A stretch of DNA of 64,000 bases from Sphingomonas pruni NBRC 15498 (GCF_001598455.1 NZ_BCYZ01000004.1:62001-126000); one strand, 5' to 3'. Shown: positions 9,736-19,790, numbered from the stretch's first letter. Translations and numbers: made by a program. Notes: generated by a model from the letters alone, not told the origin.

Positions 9736-11397
9736 TCAATCGCCCGCGCAGGCGGCATTAGGCGCGGGAAGGATCGGCGCTATCGATCCCGTCCGCCAGT
9801 CCCACGGGGTGCCGGCCGCCTTGCGGCGGCACATTATCCGCTCCTGGAGCGCATACATGCCTGGCATGAAATCGCGCCCGGCCTGGGGACCGGTGGCGAA
9901 CTCCATAAAGGCATGGCCGTCACCGAAGCGGTTCCAGGACGGACCGTTCGCCGCAACCGGCCGCCCGCTCCTCGCGAAGCTCGTCCAATAATCGAGCATC
10001 GCCGCCGACAAGTTGCGCTCTGCGGCGGTGTCGGGAATTTTCGGCCAGTTCACCGGCGTGTCGGTCAAGGCCCCGAACACGAACGGGACCTCTCCGGCGT
10101 GGAACGCCGTGAGGTCGGCTGCCCGCGCGGCCGGATAATCGTGGCTAAAGAAGTAGAGATAGCCTGGCTGCCCGATCATGGACTGCTTGCGGACGAGTCG
10201 TTCGGCCGTCCATCCGAAGATGGTATCGCGCGCGGCGTCGAGCCGGGTCTGGTCAAAATCGCGAGGCGGATAGAGTTTCAGATAAGCATCCGCGAGATCG
10301 CCGTAGCGCGCCCGGATCGCAGTTTCATAGGCCTCGGCACTGACCGGCAATGGCGGCAGGAGGAATCGCAGCCCCTTCACCTCGCCACTGTTGAACCCGG
10401 CGATGAGCGGTACCGGCGCCTGTTCGCCGTGATCGAACGTATCGACGAGCTGGCGCTTCAGGATCTTGCCGTCGACCGTACCATAGGGAACGTAACCGGC
10501 CTTTGCCGATGCATCGACGAGCGTCTGCGCGTTCATTGCGCGCAAGCCGGCGAGCGTCGGGGCGCCGAGCTTGGCCGCCAGCGCCGAACCGATCGCCTCG
10601 GCGGAAGGATCGCCGTACGGGCTCCCCCGCAGTTCAGGGCTCGTGAACAGGTAGCCACTCTCGACGATCGCCTTGTCGAACAGGCCGCGCGCAGCCGGAG
10701 AGGCGAGCAGATATTCGACGCTGAGTGCGCCGGCAGATTCACCGAAGATCGTCACATTGCGCGCATCGCCGCCGAACGCGCCGATGTTGCGGCGCACCCA
10801 TTGCAGTGCGGCGACCTGGTCGAGCAATCCGTAATTGCCGGACACTCCGTCCGGGGATTCCTTGCTAAGCTCGGGGTGGGCGAGATAGCCGAGCACGCCG
10901 AGCCGATAATTGATCGACACGAGGATGATGCCGCGCTTGGCGAATTCCCTGCCATCGTAGGATTTCGACTGCGAGCTTCCCCAGATCAAAGTGCCGCCAT
11001 GAATCCATACCATGACCGGCGCGTTGCGGGCATGCGCCGGCGCGGTCACGTCGAGGACCAGGCAATCCTCCGACGTCGCCGGCGGATCGCGACGATACGG
11101 TCCCTCCGCCATCGGCGGCTGGATGCAGGCCGGACCCGCTTTCTGCGCAAGGCGGACATGGCGCCAGGCCGGCATCGGCGCCGGCGGCCTCCAACGCCGC
11201 GCACCTGTCGGCGGCAGCGCATAGGGGATGGCGCGGAACGTATCGACGCCGTCTTCGCGCACGCCCTCGACCGGGCCGGTCGGCGCAGCCACGATCGGTC
11301 CGCCGGCGGGCGCCTGGCGGGCCAGAGCGGGGGCCGATCCGAACGCGAGCATCGCCGCGCCAAGAACGCCAAGGACCGAGCGAAGCAATGTCGTCAT
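9736..11397 (-). CDS. Type-B carboxylesterase, secreted
   Basis: A 553-residue member of the type-B carboxylesterase/cholinesterase family. GGAGGG precedes the ATG at 11397, and residues 1-26 form a signal peptide (ending ALARQA). The family signature FGESAGA places the nucleophile at S221, the Glu at E339 in GFNSGEVKG, and the His at H433 in FHAGEVPFVFG. The oxyanion HGG is at 133-135. All catalytic residues are present and the length is normal. It is 46 bases from the 3-hydroxyacyl-CoA dehydrogenase gene, so periplasmic hydrolysis and cytoplasmic oxidation of the released acid may be co-expressed. Confidence 0.93.
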   Translation of the reverse strand: MTTLLRSVLGVLGAAMLAFGSAPALARQAPAGGPIVAAPTGPVEGVREDGVDTFRAIPYALPPTGARRWRPPAPMPAWRHVRLAQKAGPACIQPPMAEGPYRRDPPATSEDCLVLDVTAPAHARNAPVMVWIHGGTLIWGSSQSKSYDGREFAKRGIILVSINYRLGVLGYLAHPELSKESPDGVSGNYGLLDQVAALQWVRRNIGAFGGDARNVTIFGESAGALSVEYLLASPAARGLFDKAIVESGYLFTSPELRGSPYGDPSAEAIGSALAAKLGAPTLAGLRAMNAQTLVDASAKAGYVPYGTVDGKILKRQLVDTFDHGEQAPVPLIAGFNSGEVKGLRFLLPPLPVSAEAYETAIRARYGDLADAYLKLYPPRDFDQTRLDAARDTIFGWTAERLVRKQSMIGQPGYLYFFSHDYPAARAADLTAFHAGEVPFVFGALTDTPVNWPKIPDTAAERNLSAAMLDYWTSFARSGRPVAANGPSWNRFGDGHAFMEFATGPQAGRDFMPGMYALQERIMCRRKAAGTPWDWRTGSIAPILPAPNAACAGD

Positions 11398-11443
11398 GGG
11401 ATCCCTCCGATTGATCCTATCGATTGTGGCACGGCGCGCCATG

Positions 11444-12292
11444 TCAGCCTTCGCGCCTGATCCAGCCGGGGCGGGAGCGCCCGCCACCCAGGCCGGCGGC
11501 AACGCGCTGCTTCAGGAGCGCGGGAGGCCGGAAGCGTTCGCCATAGGCATCGTGCATGATCTCCTGCGCCTGCAGGCAGAGATCCGAAGTCACCACGTCC
11601 ATCAGCGCGAACGGACCGATCGGATGGCCGAGCCCGAGCCGGCACGCCGTGTCGAGATCCTCCGGAGTAGCGACGCCTTCCTCCACCAGCCGAACCGCCT
11701 CGATGATCATCGCATGGAGCATGCGATTGACCGCGAAGCCTGCCACGTCCTTGATGACGATCGGCGTCTTGCCGATGCCGCGTAGAACCTCCGCGATCCA
11801 GCCGGTCCTTGTGGGGTCGGTCTCGAACCCGGCGACGACCTCGACCAACGCCATGCGGGAGACGGGCGAGAAATAATGCGTGCCGAGGAAGCCGGCCCGG
11901 CGCTCGGCCGGCAGCGCCGCGGCCAGAGTGGAGATCGGCAAAGTCGACGTGTTGGACGCGATAACGCAGTCGGGCCGGCACACCGCGTCGAGCGACCGCA
12001 GGACCGCGCTCTTGACCTCAAGCGATTCGAACACAGCCTCGGTGACGAGGTCGCATTCGGCGAAGGCCGCGAGGCCGGTCGTCGTCACGATGCGCGCCAA
12101 GCCGTCGCGGCGCTGATCGGGCAAATAGGCTCCGCGCGCGACGCCCTTGTCCAACAATGCTTCGAGCCGGACGATCGCACGATCGAGCGCCGCATCCTCC
12201 CGATCGCTCAGGACCACGTCCATCCCGCCGAGCGCGAAGACCAGCGCGATCTCCGCGCCCATCAATCCGGCGCCAACAACCCCGACCTTCAT
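11444..12292 (-). CDS. 3-hydroxyacyl-CoA dehydrogenase (3-hydroxybutyryl-CoA type)
   Basis: A 282-residue NAD(P)-dependent enzyme that oxidises 3-hydroxyacyl-CoA or reduces the 3-keto form. The Rossmann motif GAGLMG is at the N-terminus (7-12), the SNTS motif near 113-116, and the catalytic His is H139 in GTHYFSP. The C-terminal dimerisation domain contains DVAGFAVNRM. AAGGAG lies six bases before ATG 12292. The usual length for single-domain HBD/PaaH proteins is about 280-310. It is 25 bases downstream of the acetoacetyl-CoA synthetase gene; the pair would interconvert acetoacetate, acetoacetyl-CoA and 3-hydroxybutyryl-CoA or close analogues. Confidence 0.92.
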   Translation of the reverse strand: MKVGVVGAGLMGAEIALVFALGGMDVVLSDREDAALDRAIVRLEALLDKGVARGAYLPDQRRDGLARIVTTTGLAAFAECDLVTEAVFESLEVKSAVLRSLDAVCRPDCVIASNTSTLPISTLAAALPAERRAGFLGTHYFSPVSRMALVEVVAGFETDPTRTGWIAEVLRGIGKTPIVIKDVAGFAVNRMLHAMIIEAVRLVEEGVATPEDLDTACRLGLGHPIGPFALMDVVTSDLCLQAQEIMHDAYGERFRPPALLKQRVAAGLGGGRSRPGWIRREG

Positions 12293-12317
12293 GCGCAACT
12301 CCTTGCAGGCATATCCA

Positions 12318-14351
12318 TCATGCAATCTCCCGCGATCGGTCCATCCACGCCTTGGCACGCGCCAGATACCAGGGGATGACATCGGGATTCGCAATCGCGT
12401 CGGGATTGATCACTTTGTCCACCGGCCAACCCTGGAACAGGCGTTTGACCGGCAATTCCTGTTTCTTGCCCGACAGGGTGCGGGGGATCGCCGGCGCCAA
12501 GATATACGCGTCGGGAACGAAGCGCGGCGACAAGGAAACCCGGATCGCCGCGGTCATGGCCGCTTCCAGATCAGTGTCCAGCAGATGCCCGTCGCGCGGT
12601 ACCACGAACATCAGGAGCGTGCTGCCGCCGGCGCCATCCTCGAGATCGATTACCAGGCTGTCCGCGACGCCCGGCACTTCCTCGACCGCCGCATAGATGT
12701 CGGCGGTCCCCATGCGCAGCCCGTGCCGGTTGATCGTCGCATCGCTCCGGCCGCTGATGACGCAACTGCCGTCGGGTTCGATCTGCAGCCAGTCGCCGTG
12801 CCGCCAGATCCCGGCCCATTCGCCGAAATAGGATGCGCGATAGCGGCTGCCGTCCTCGTCGCCCCAGAAATAGAGCGGCATGCTGGGAAAGGGCTTCGTG
12901 CAAACCAGTTCGCCGACGCGTCCGACAACCGGCCGCCCCTCCTCGTCCCAGGCTTCGACCGCCGCGCCCAGGTGCCGGCATTGCAGGCGGCCGGGGGTCG
13001 GCGGCAACTCGCGATTGCCCGCCAGGAACGCGGCGGCGATATCGGTGCCGCCCGAGATGTTGCACCACCAGATATCGGGCCGGCCGATGGTGCCGAACTG
13101 ATCCGACCCCCAAAGTTGCACGTCGGCGGGAAGCGGGGAGCCCGTGCTGCCCAGCGCGCGGATCGCGCGGAGGTCGCCGAGTCCGGCCAGCGCCAGCCCG
13201 GCCTTGCGGCAACTCGCGAAAAAGGCAGCACCGGCGCCAAACCAGGTAACCTTGTGGCGCGCGGCGAACGACCAAAGCGGCGTCCAGTTCGGCCGCCCTT
13301 TCGCGCCGCCCGGCGAGCCGTCGAAGATGCACACCGTCGTCCCGGTGAGGAGCCCGCCCGCCTGGATGTTCCACATCACCCAGCCAGTCGCGCTGTACCA
13401 GTGAAACCGTTCGCCGTGCATCCCCGGCGCGTAGCTCGGGCCGATATCGAGATGCTGGTTGCCGAGGCATCCGGACAGAATGACTCCGCCATGCCCATGG
13501 ACGATCGCCTTGGGCAGGCCGGTCGTTCCGCTCGAATAGAGAATCCACAAGGGATGGTCGAAAGCCAGCCATTCCGGCTCGAAAGCGGCGACCGCCACGT
13601 CATCGCGTGCCTGCGCCGCGACGAGGTCGATCGCCTCGGGGAGCGCAGTCTGGCCATAGCCGCTGCCCATCACGAACAGCGCCGTGACGCTGGGCAAGCC
13701 GCGATGCAGGTCGGCGACCGCCGCCGACCGGTCCATCGGCCGGCCGCCGTAGAACACGCCGTCGACGGCGATCAGCGCCTTGGGCGCGACCTGGCGAAAG
13801 CGATCGAGCACTGCGGGCGTGCCCATGTCGGGCGAGCACATGGTCCAGATCGCGCCGATGCTCGCGCAGGCCAGGAGTGCGACGATCGCGTCGGGGATAT
13901 TGGGAAGATAGGCGGCCACCCGGTCTCCGCGGCCGACCCCCTGGCGGCGCAATTCGAGAGCGAGCGAGGCGGTGCGGCGGCGCAGCGCGCTCCAGCTCAC
14001 CTCAACGCTGTCGCCACGCTCGTTCTCTGCGATGATCGCGGGCTGGCCGGCGGCTTCGGCCGGGACGGCGTGGCGGAATACCTGCCGCGCGTAATTGACC
14101 TGGGCGCCGTCAAACCAGGATGCTCCGGGCATCTCGCCGCTAACCACCGAGGTGAACGGCGTCGGCGATTCGATGGCGTGATAATCCCAGACGCTACGCC
14201 AGAAGCCGTCGAGATCGCTCGTCGACCATGCCCAGAGCGACGCGTAATCGGCAAAGGCCAGACCACGCTCGCGATGCAGCCAGTCGCGATAGAGGCTCAA
14301 TTGAGGAACGATGCCCGATGGGTCGCGATAGTGCATGGCAGGGTTACTCAT
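12318..14351 (-). CDS. Acetoacetyl-CoA synthetase-like acyl-CoA ligase
   Basis: A 677-residue adenylate-forming ligase activating a keto acid with ATP and CoA. The AMP-binding motif SSGTTGLPKAIVHGHGG spans 273-289, and the ISGGTDI and GRSDATINRHGLRMGTADIY segments are characteristic of the acetoacetate-CoA ligase branch. The C-terminal Lys region SGKKQELPVKRL is intact. The start at 14351 has only a weak ribosome site (GACAGG); an ATG at 14336 is the alternative. It is cytoplasmic and forms an operon with the dehydrogenase. In this island it probably activates a beta-keto acid released by the esterases; acetoacetate itself is the family's usual substrate. Confidence 0.9.
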   Translation of the reverse strand: MSNPAMHYRDPSGIVPQLSLYRDWLHRERGLAFADYASLWAWSTSDLDGFWRSVWDYHAIESPTPFTSVVSGEMPGASWFDGAQVNYARQVFRHAVPAEAAGQPAIIAENERGDSVEVSWSALRRRTASLALELRRQGVGRGDRVAAYLPNIPDAIVALLACASIGAIWTMCSPDMGTPAVLDRFRQVAPKALIAVDGVFYGGRPMDRSAAVADLHRGLPSVTALFVMGSGYGQTALPEAIDLVAAQARDDVAVAAFEPEWLAFDHPLWILYSSGTTGLPKAIVHGHGGVILSGCLGNQHLDIGPSYAPGMHGERFHWYSATGWVMWNIQAGGLLTGTTVCIFDGSPGGAKGRPNWTPLWSFAARHKVTWFGAGAAFFASCRKAGLALAGLGDLRAIRALGSTGSPLPADVQLWGSDQFGTIGRPDIWWCNISGGTDIAAAFLAGNRELPPTPGRLQCRHLGAAVEAWDEEGRPVVGRVGELVCTKPFPSMPLYFWGDEDGSRYRASYFGEWAGIWRHGDWLQIEPDGSCVISGRSDATINRHGLRMGTADIYAAVEEVPGVADSLVIDLEDGAGGSTLLMFVVPRDGHLLDTDLEAAMTAAIRVSLSPRFVPDAYILAPAIPRTLSGKKQELPVKRLFQGWPVDKVINPDAIANPDVIPWYLARAKAWMDRSREIA

Positions 14352-14428
14352 GGGCCTGTCTTGTGCGGTTCGACCGGCGGCGCGCCGGGCGGGGCCCGTT
14401 GCGTCCAAGCTGTCGTTCCGGTGTTTGT

Positions 14429-14454
14429 GGGACACGGGTGCGGACCCGTGTCCC
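14429..14454 (-). terminator. Strong hairpin downstream of the third TonB receptor
   Basis: An 11-bp perfect stem, GGGACACGGGT paired with ACCCGTGTCCC, around a 4-base loop. It sits 47 bases after the receptor stop at 14501 on the minus strand and before the ligase gene. The run that follows is A/C-rich rather than T-rich, so it may be a weak or Rho-assisted terminator, or an mRNA end-stabiliser. Confidence 0.5.
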
Positions 14455-14500
14455 TATCGATCGGTCGGTCGGAATGCCGGCGCGCCGGGCCGGCCGTCGG

Positions 14501-16813
14501 TCAGAAGTGATGGTAGAGAGTGACGCCGTACATCCGCGGCTCGCCAATCGAGCCCGCCGTATAGGCGATGGCGCCGGCCCGGGTGGTCGACTGGCTGATA
14601 TAGCGGGTATCGAGCACGTTGCGCGCCCAGGCGGTCAGCGACCATTTCTTGTCCGCCGTGCCCAGGCCTATCGTGGCGTTGAGCAGGCCGTACGAGCGCT
14701 GGGCGTTGAGCGGATTGTTGTAGATGTCGAAGAACACCTTGCTCTGCCACTTATAGTCAGCGCGAGCGATGAACTCGAGATGGCCCGACAACGGCACGGT
14801 ATATTGCGCCGAGCCGTTGAACTGCCATTTCGGCGCCTGAGTCAGCACATGCCCCTGGAGGTTGATCGCGCCCGGCGGCAGCGCCTGCCCGCCCGCGGTC
14901 GCCCCGACGCAGGACGGGTCGGTCGGCACGTTGGGATGGAGCGGGTTGTTGTTGCAGAACTTGCCGTAATTCGCCCACAGCCGTGTCGCGGCACCGCTCA
15001 GCCGCCACCTCGACGTCGGCGCGGCGTCGAATTCGAACTCCACGCCCTTGATCTTGCCGTTGGCCGAATTCTCCACCTTCGGGAAGTTCACGCCGGTCTG
15101 CGCGTTGATGACGAAGACGGTCTGCTGAAGATTGCTATAGTCCGAATAGAAGCCGGTCAGACCGAAGCGAAGCTTCTTGTCGAACAGCGCCAGCTTGGTG
15201 CCGGCCTCATAATTCCAGACATATTCGGGATCGAAGCGGTTCACCGGCTGGGTGATGTCGCCGAGCGTGTTGAACCCGCCCGATTTGAAGCCGCGCGACA
15301 CGCTGGCATAGACCAAGGTGTTAGCGTTCGGCGCGTAATCGAGCGCGAAACGCGGTGTGAACGCTTTCCACGTATCCTTGTCGGCGAGCAGCCTATGGGT
15401 GGTTAGGACAGTCGCATCCATCGCATAGGATTTGGTGTCGATCGTGTAGCGCGCGCCCACCGTGGCGCGCAGGCTGTCGGTCAGCTTGTACCGAAACTGC
15501 GCATAGCCGGCGTAGGAATCGAGCGTCTCCGACGGCAGATAGACGAGGTAATTGGTGATGCCTGCCGTCGTCAGATATAGTGGCTCGCTCGACTCTCCAT
15601 GCATGTAGAACAGGCCGGCGACGAGATCGGCGCGGCTGCCGAGATCGGTCGTCCCGGTGAATTCCTGGGTGAACTGCTTGGCGTAGAGACCAATGAGATT
15701 GAACTTCGAGGTCGGCGCCGGCGTGAGGTCGACATCGTCGTTCATCAGCCGGATGTCATGCTTGATGAACCCCGTGGTCGAGGTGATCGCCGCGTTCGCG
15801 CCGACATCCCAGCGCGCTACCAGGGTCGAGCGGATGTCCTTGACGTCGCGCTGATTGGGCTCGTTGAAATAGAAGGTCAGGTTGCGAATGTCGTTCTGCG
15901 GATAGGCATAGCCCGGCACCTGGCTCGGGGTGGGAATGTTGGGGTCGGCGCGGCCGAGCAAGAGGTTGAACGATGGGCTGCTGCGGTCCCGCGTATAATC
16001 CACCAGCGCACGCACGCTGAAGCTGGACGACGGCTTGAACAGCAGCTGGCCGCGCACTTCGGCGAGATCGGCATTGTCGTTGCGCCCGCCGGTATAGCCG
16101 TTCCTGAGCCAGCCGTCCGCGCGCTCCGCCTGGAAGGATACGCGTGCGAACAGCGTGTCGGACAAGGCTGCATTGACGAAGCCCTTGGCGCCGAGCCTCG
16201 CGTAACTCCCCAGTGTGAGCGCCAGTTCGCCGTCGGTCCGATCGGACGGCGCTTTGCTATAGACGTTGATCGCACCGCCCGTCGCGTTCCGGCCGGCGAT
16301 CGTTCCCTGCGGCCCGCGCAACACTTCGACGCGCTCGATGTCGAGGAACGACGGATTCATCATGAAATGGTTGAGCAGCGGAACGCCGTCGAGCGCGACC
16401 GTCACGCCCGACTGGCTGCCGATGTCCTGCCCCGCCTGTCCGATGCCGCGAACCGCGATGAAGACGTTAGTAGAGCGCGTGCCGAATTGCAGGCTGGGGG
16501 CCAGCTGGACGAGATCGCCGACCTGCTTCACGCCGGCCTTTTCGAGCGTTGCGCCGGTCACCGCAGTGATCGCGATCGGGATGTTCTGCACGCCCTCCGC
16601 GCGCTTTTCGGCGGTGACGACGATGTCGGGGATACTCGACGTGTCCTGCGCTGCGGCGGCATCAGCCGGGGCCGATTGCGGGTCTGCGGTGCCGTTCTGC
16701 GGCTGGGTTTGACCTTCGGCAACAGTCGGCAGCAGGCTGGTGCCGCAGATCATGGCCGCGCCGATCAGGTGCATGCGCGTGCGGTGGATCGCGTTGAAGC
16801 GTTTCATAGACAT
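14501..16813 (-). CDS. TonB-dependent receptor
   Basis: A 770-residue outer-membrane receptor. Several ATGs lie close together; 16813 (MSMKRF) is preferred because AAGGGATGGGG lies upstream. The signal peptide is residues 1-34. The TonB box DIVVTA is at 63-68, the plug shows RVEVLRGPQGTIAGRNATGG, and the barrel ends in LYHHF. It is the same general class as the partial receptor at 1-837 (both have LRGPQGT), commonly linked to aromatic or terpenoid substrates in sphingomonads. It is transcribed towards the ligase, dehydrogenase and esterases, with an AraC regulator gene immediately upstream. Confidence 0.95.
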   Translation of the reverse strand: MSMKRFNAIHRTRMHLIGAAMICGTSLLPTVAEGQTQPQNGTADPQSAPADAAAAQDTSSIPDIVVTAEKRAEGVQNIPIAITAVTGATLEKAGVKQVGDLVQLAPSLQFGTRSTNVFIAVRGIGQAGQDIGSQSGVTVALDGVPLLNHFMMNPSFLDIERVEVLRGPQGTIAGRNATGGAINVYSKAPSDRTDGELALTLGSYARLGAKGFVNAALSDTLFARVSFQAERADGWLRNGYTGGRNDNADLAEVRGQLLFKPSSSFSVRALVDYTRDRSSPSFNLLLGRADPNIPTPSQVPGYAYPQNDIRNLTFYFNEPNQRDVKDIRSTLVARWDVGANAAITSTTGFIKHDIRLMNDDVDLTPAPTSKFNLIGLYAKQFTQEFTGTTDLGSRADLVAGLFYMHGESSEPLYLTTAGITNYLVYLPSETLDSYAGYAQFRYKLTDSLRATVGARYTIDTKSYAMDATVLTTHRLLADKDTWKAFTPRFALDYAPNANTLVYASVSRGFKSGGFNTLGDITQPVNRFDPEYVWNYEAGTKLALFDKKLRFGLTGFYSDYSNLQQTVFVINAQTGVNFPKVENSANGKIKGVEFEFDAAPTSRWRLSGAATRLWANYGKFCNNNPLHPNVPTDPSCVGATAGGQALPPGAINLQGHVLTQAPKWQFNGSAQYTVPLSGHLEFIARADYKWQSKVFFDIYNNPLNAQRSYGLLNATIGLGTADKKWSLTAWARNVLDTRYISQSTTRAGAIAYTAGSIGEPRMYGVTLYHHF

Positions 16814-16956
16814 CCCCATCCCTTGAGTATTTCTTGGTTTCGTCTGAGGCCGTGGAGGGACCCCGGTCGATGTTGCTAACGCCCGTGGGAAGCCGATTTC
16901 CATGACGGGTATGACGCCTTCATTTGGCGCGAATGACGTGTTCACCGGCAAGGGGT

Positions 16957-18045
16957 TCACGACACGCGCCGATCGTTGAGCATGGCCGTGGCTGCGGCCA
17001 CCCTGCCCGCGTCTGCGATGTAGCGGGCACGATAGGCGGAAGGCGCCATGCCCGCCCAACCGATGAAGTGCCGCGAGAAACTGCCCGGCTCGCTGAACCC
17101 CAGCGCAAAGCCGATCTCGGTGATCGGCATGTCGCTGCCCAGAAGGTACGCGCTCGCCAGCTCGCCGCGCAGGCGCGTGCGGATGTCCTGGAAGGACTCG
17201 CCTTCGGTCGCCAGATCGTGGCGAAGACGCCGCGCGCGGGTGCGCAGACGGGCGGCAACCACCTCGACCGGAGCGGACCATAGGCCCGCTTTCTGGAAGT
17301 CGATGAGGACCTGCTGAGTGCGCTCCCGCCAGCTCAGCCCCCGCCCCGGCGTATCGAACCAGTCGGGCTCGCCCGAATAATAATCCTCATATTCGCGGAT
17401 CGAGCTGTGCACTAGGCGGACGGTCAGGTCGTTCCAGTCATAGGACAGGGCGTCGACCGGGGCGTCGAACTTCACCGGGCACCGGAACAGCGCGAAGCGG
17501 TCGAACCCGTTCGCCTGAACCGGCCGGGGACCCCGGATCGAAAGCCCGCGCAGCGCGAGCGGCCGGCCGATCAGCCAGCTGAAGAATTGATAGATCCAGA
17601 CGAAGCGTATCCACACCAGGATGTCACGATCGACGCCCGGGATCGTCGCATATTTGCAGATATGCTGGAGGCCCGAGCCGTGCTCCTCGGTGATGCCCGG
17701 CCCGACGTCGTCGGAGATCGCGTCGGTGAAGCGGATACTGACCCGCAATGCCTCGCCGAAGGTCGCGCAATGCAGGAAGGACAGCAGGCGTTCGGTCTCC
17801 AGCGCCAGCCGGCAACCCTGCGCGAAGAAGCCGAGATAGACGTCGTCTAGCGAGAACTGGATCTGCCGGATGAGCCGCACCAGCGCCCGGCCGTCGATGT
17901 TCGCCAGCGGATTGCCATAGACGTCGGGGTCGATCCGCGCGTTGACGAGCAAGTCCCGCGGATCGCGCCCCTTCAGGACCGCGCCCTGCAGGAGCTTGCC
18001 GACCGCGTCGCCATCCAGTCCTTGTTTGAACAGCATTCCGTGCAT
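16957..18045 (-). CDS. AraC-family transcriptional regulator (PF12625-type sensor domain)
   Basis: A 362-residue regulator. Residues about 15-230 match the 'arabinose-binding domain of AraC-type, N-terminal' architecture, and the last 100 residues are a two-HTH AraC domain with ITEIGFALGFSEPGSFSRHF. This subfamily typically senses a hydrophobic or aromatic effector. The start at 18045 has only a weak GAGAG; ATG 18036 is possible. It lies directly upstream of, and on the same strand as, the receptor at 14501-16813, and is a likely activator of the island. A second regulator of the same architecture is at 21323-22411. Confidence 0.9.
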   Translation of the reverse strand: MHGMLFKQGLDGDAVGKLLQGAVLKGRDPRDLLVNARIDPDVYGNPLANIDGRALVRLIRQIQFSLDDVYLGFFAQGCRLALETERLLSFLHCATFGEALRVSIRFTDAISDDVGPGITEEHGSGLQHICKYATIPGVDRDILVWIRFVWIYQFFSWLIGRPLALRGLSIRGPRPVQANGFDRFALFRCPVKFDAPVDALSYDWNDLTVRLVHSSIREYEDYYSGEPDWFDTPGRGLSWRERTQQVLIDFQKAGLWSAPVEVVAARLRTRARRLRHDLATEGESFQDIRTRLRGELASAYLLGSDMPITEIGFALGFSEPGSFSRHFIGWAGMAPSAYRARYIADAGRVAAATAMLNDRRVS

Positions 18046-18110
18046 GGGTCACTCTCGCTTGGTCGCGCACTGTCGCGGCGCGGCGGTTCGCGGCGGGCCG
18101 GTGCGGCCCG

Positions 18111-19787
18111 CTAGGGGGTGGGAGGACAATTGGCCGCTGGCGGCCAAGCACCTCCCTGGAGCTGCGGTGTCGGGGCATCGGCGACCTGCGCGACGAAGAA
18201 TGCGTAGAAGCGCGCGGCGCGCTCGAGCGCTTCGGGGGTGACCGAATAGAGATCGTCGCCGGAGGTGTGATAGACCGTGCCGGACGCGATCATCTGGGTC
18301 TGCGGAACACTCTTGAGGTCGACGAACCCGTTGAGGTCACCGGGCAAGGCCCGGTCGACCATCCGCTGCGCCTCGAGGCCGAAACAGCGGATGCCCTGGC
18401 GCCACAGGTCGACCAGGACAGGAGCGCGATTGCTGACCCCGATCTGCTTGGGAAGATCGCCGGTTGCAGCGACCATGCGCGACCCGAAATTGTCGTTCTG
18501 CCGCTCGATATAGGAGCGCATCATTGCCGTCTGCGCGACATGCTCGATGTTCAGGATCAGGTCGGCCCTGGCGATATAGTCGCGGTCGTGTGCCGCCCGG
18601 AACGCCCGAACCCCATTGGCACCCCCGCTATGATGGCCGGCGCTCGCCAGGAACACGAGCGTGCGTTCGAGCCTGCCCTGCCGGGCGAAATGCCGGGCGA
18701 GCGCGAGCATCACGGCGACGCCCGAGCCGTTGTCGTCCGCGCCCCCGAACCAGCCATCGGCATGCGCGACGACGATTAGGGTGCGATCGGTCTTGCCGGG
18801 AATGGTCGCGACGACATTGGCGATCTCGCCGTCGAGCGTTTCCGACCGGGCGGTGAGCGTCGCGGTGACCGTCTTTCCCGCCTTGGCCGCCGCGCCCAAG
18901 AGGTTCTGCAGGAAGAATCCGTCCTCGCCGCCGACGGTGAAGCACAGCTGCCGGCCGCAACCATGGCGGTCGCGATCGAAGCTCTTGAAATTGCCAGGTT
19001 GCACCAGGATCTCGATCACGCCGACGGCGCCGGCCGCCATCACCGCGCCGATACGCCTGGCGGGAACCGCGGCGTAGATGCTCGGATCGGGCGTAGTGAA
19101 GATCACCGCGATCCTGCCGCGCAGATCGCGTCCGGCGAGGTCGGCGTCGAGACCCTGCCCGGCATAGACAAGCGGCGCGGTGATCGAGCCGTTGACCGGC
19201 CCCTCGCCCCCAACCATCGCCGAGTGGAGGACGAGGTCGCGGCTGCCATGGCCCATCGCCTCGCTGCCCTCCAGGCGGATTTCGCCCGCGACCGGAAGGC
19301 TGACGCTGCTGGCCTGGAAGGGTTCGCGCCGGGCATCCTTCAGGCCGGCGGCGGCGAACTGGGCGGTCAGCCAGTCGACCGTCTTGCGATAGGCAGGGCG
19401 GCCGGTGACCCGGCCCCATAGATAGTCGCCTGCAGCCTTGCTCTCCCGCGAGAAGCCGACCAGCGTCGCCACGTCGCGGCGGATCGCTACGCCGCCCAAT
19501 ACCGCGTCCATCGGCCCGGGCGCGAAGGACGTCGGCCGCGCGGGCAGATCGGTATGAACGGTGTCGACCGCGCCTTGATCGGGGTCGGTCTCCAGCCCCG
19601 GCGGGCGCAGACCGAACCACGCAGTCGTGCCCGAGCTCGCGGGTGCTACCGCGCCCATGAACGGAAAGGTCTTGGACGGTGCCCGTTGCGCGACCGCGGC
19701 ATGGCAAAGCCCCAGCGCCGCCGGCACCAACAGGACGGGGATGAGCCGGTCAATCCCGGCGCGCGGCACCGACCGGTCCCTTTCCAT
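18111..19787 (-). CDS. M28-family peptidase-like hydrolase with PA domain
   Basis: A 558-residue exported protein with a signal peptide at about residues 1-34, a PA-type insert (about 190-330) and an M28 domain. The first zinc motif is intact: H342 and D344 in AHADGWFGG and D351 in GADDNGSG. The usual catalytic Glu pair is replaced by SAGHHSGG (384-390). The late His is kept in YHTSGDD. Thus metal binding may persist with altered catalysis. Its start lies 3 bases after the MHS transporter stop, with GGGAG inside the transporter's end, so the two genes are translationally linked. The other M28-like gene (7178-8473) shares the GH[HE] substitution. Confidence 0.85.
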   Translation of the reverse strand: MERDRSVPRAGIDRLIPVLLVPAALGLCHAAVAQRAPSKTFPFMGAVAPASSGTTAWFGLRPPGLETDPDQGAVDTVHTDLPARPTSFAPGPMDAVLGGVAIRRDVATLVGFSRESKAAGDYLWGRVTGRPAYRKTVDWLTAQFAAAGLKDARREPFQASSVSLPVAGEIRLEGSEAMGHGSRDLVLHSAMVGGEGPVNGSITAPLVYAGQGLDADLAGRDLRGRIAVIFTTPDPSIYAAVPARRIGAVMAAGAVGVIEILVQPGNFKSFDRDRHGCGRQLCFTVGGEDGFFLQNLLGAAAKAGKTVTATLTARSETLDGEIANVVATIPGKTDRTLIVVAHADGWFGGADDNGSGVAVMLALARHFARQGRLERTLVFLASAGHHSGGANGVRAFRAAHDRDYIARADLILNIEHVAQTAMMRSYIERQNDNFGSRMVAATGDLPKQIGVSNRAPVLVDLWRQGIRCFGLEAQRMVDRALPGDLNGFVDLKSVPQTQMIASGTVYHTSGDDLYSVTPEALERAARFYAFFVAQVADAPTPQLQGGAWPPAANCPPTP

Positions 19788-19790
19788 GGA

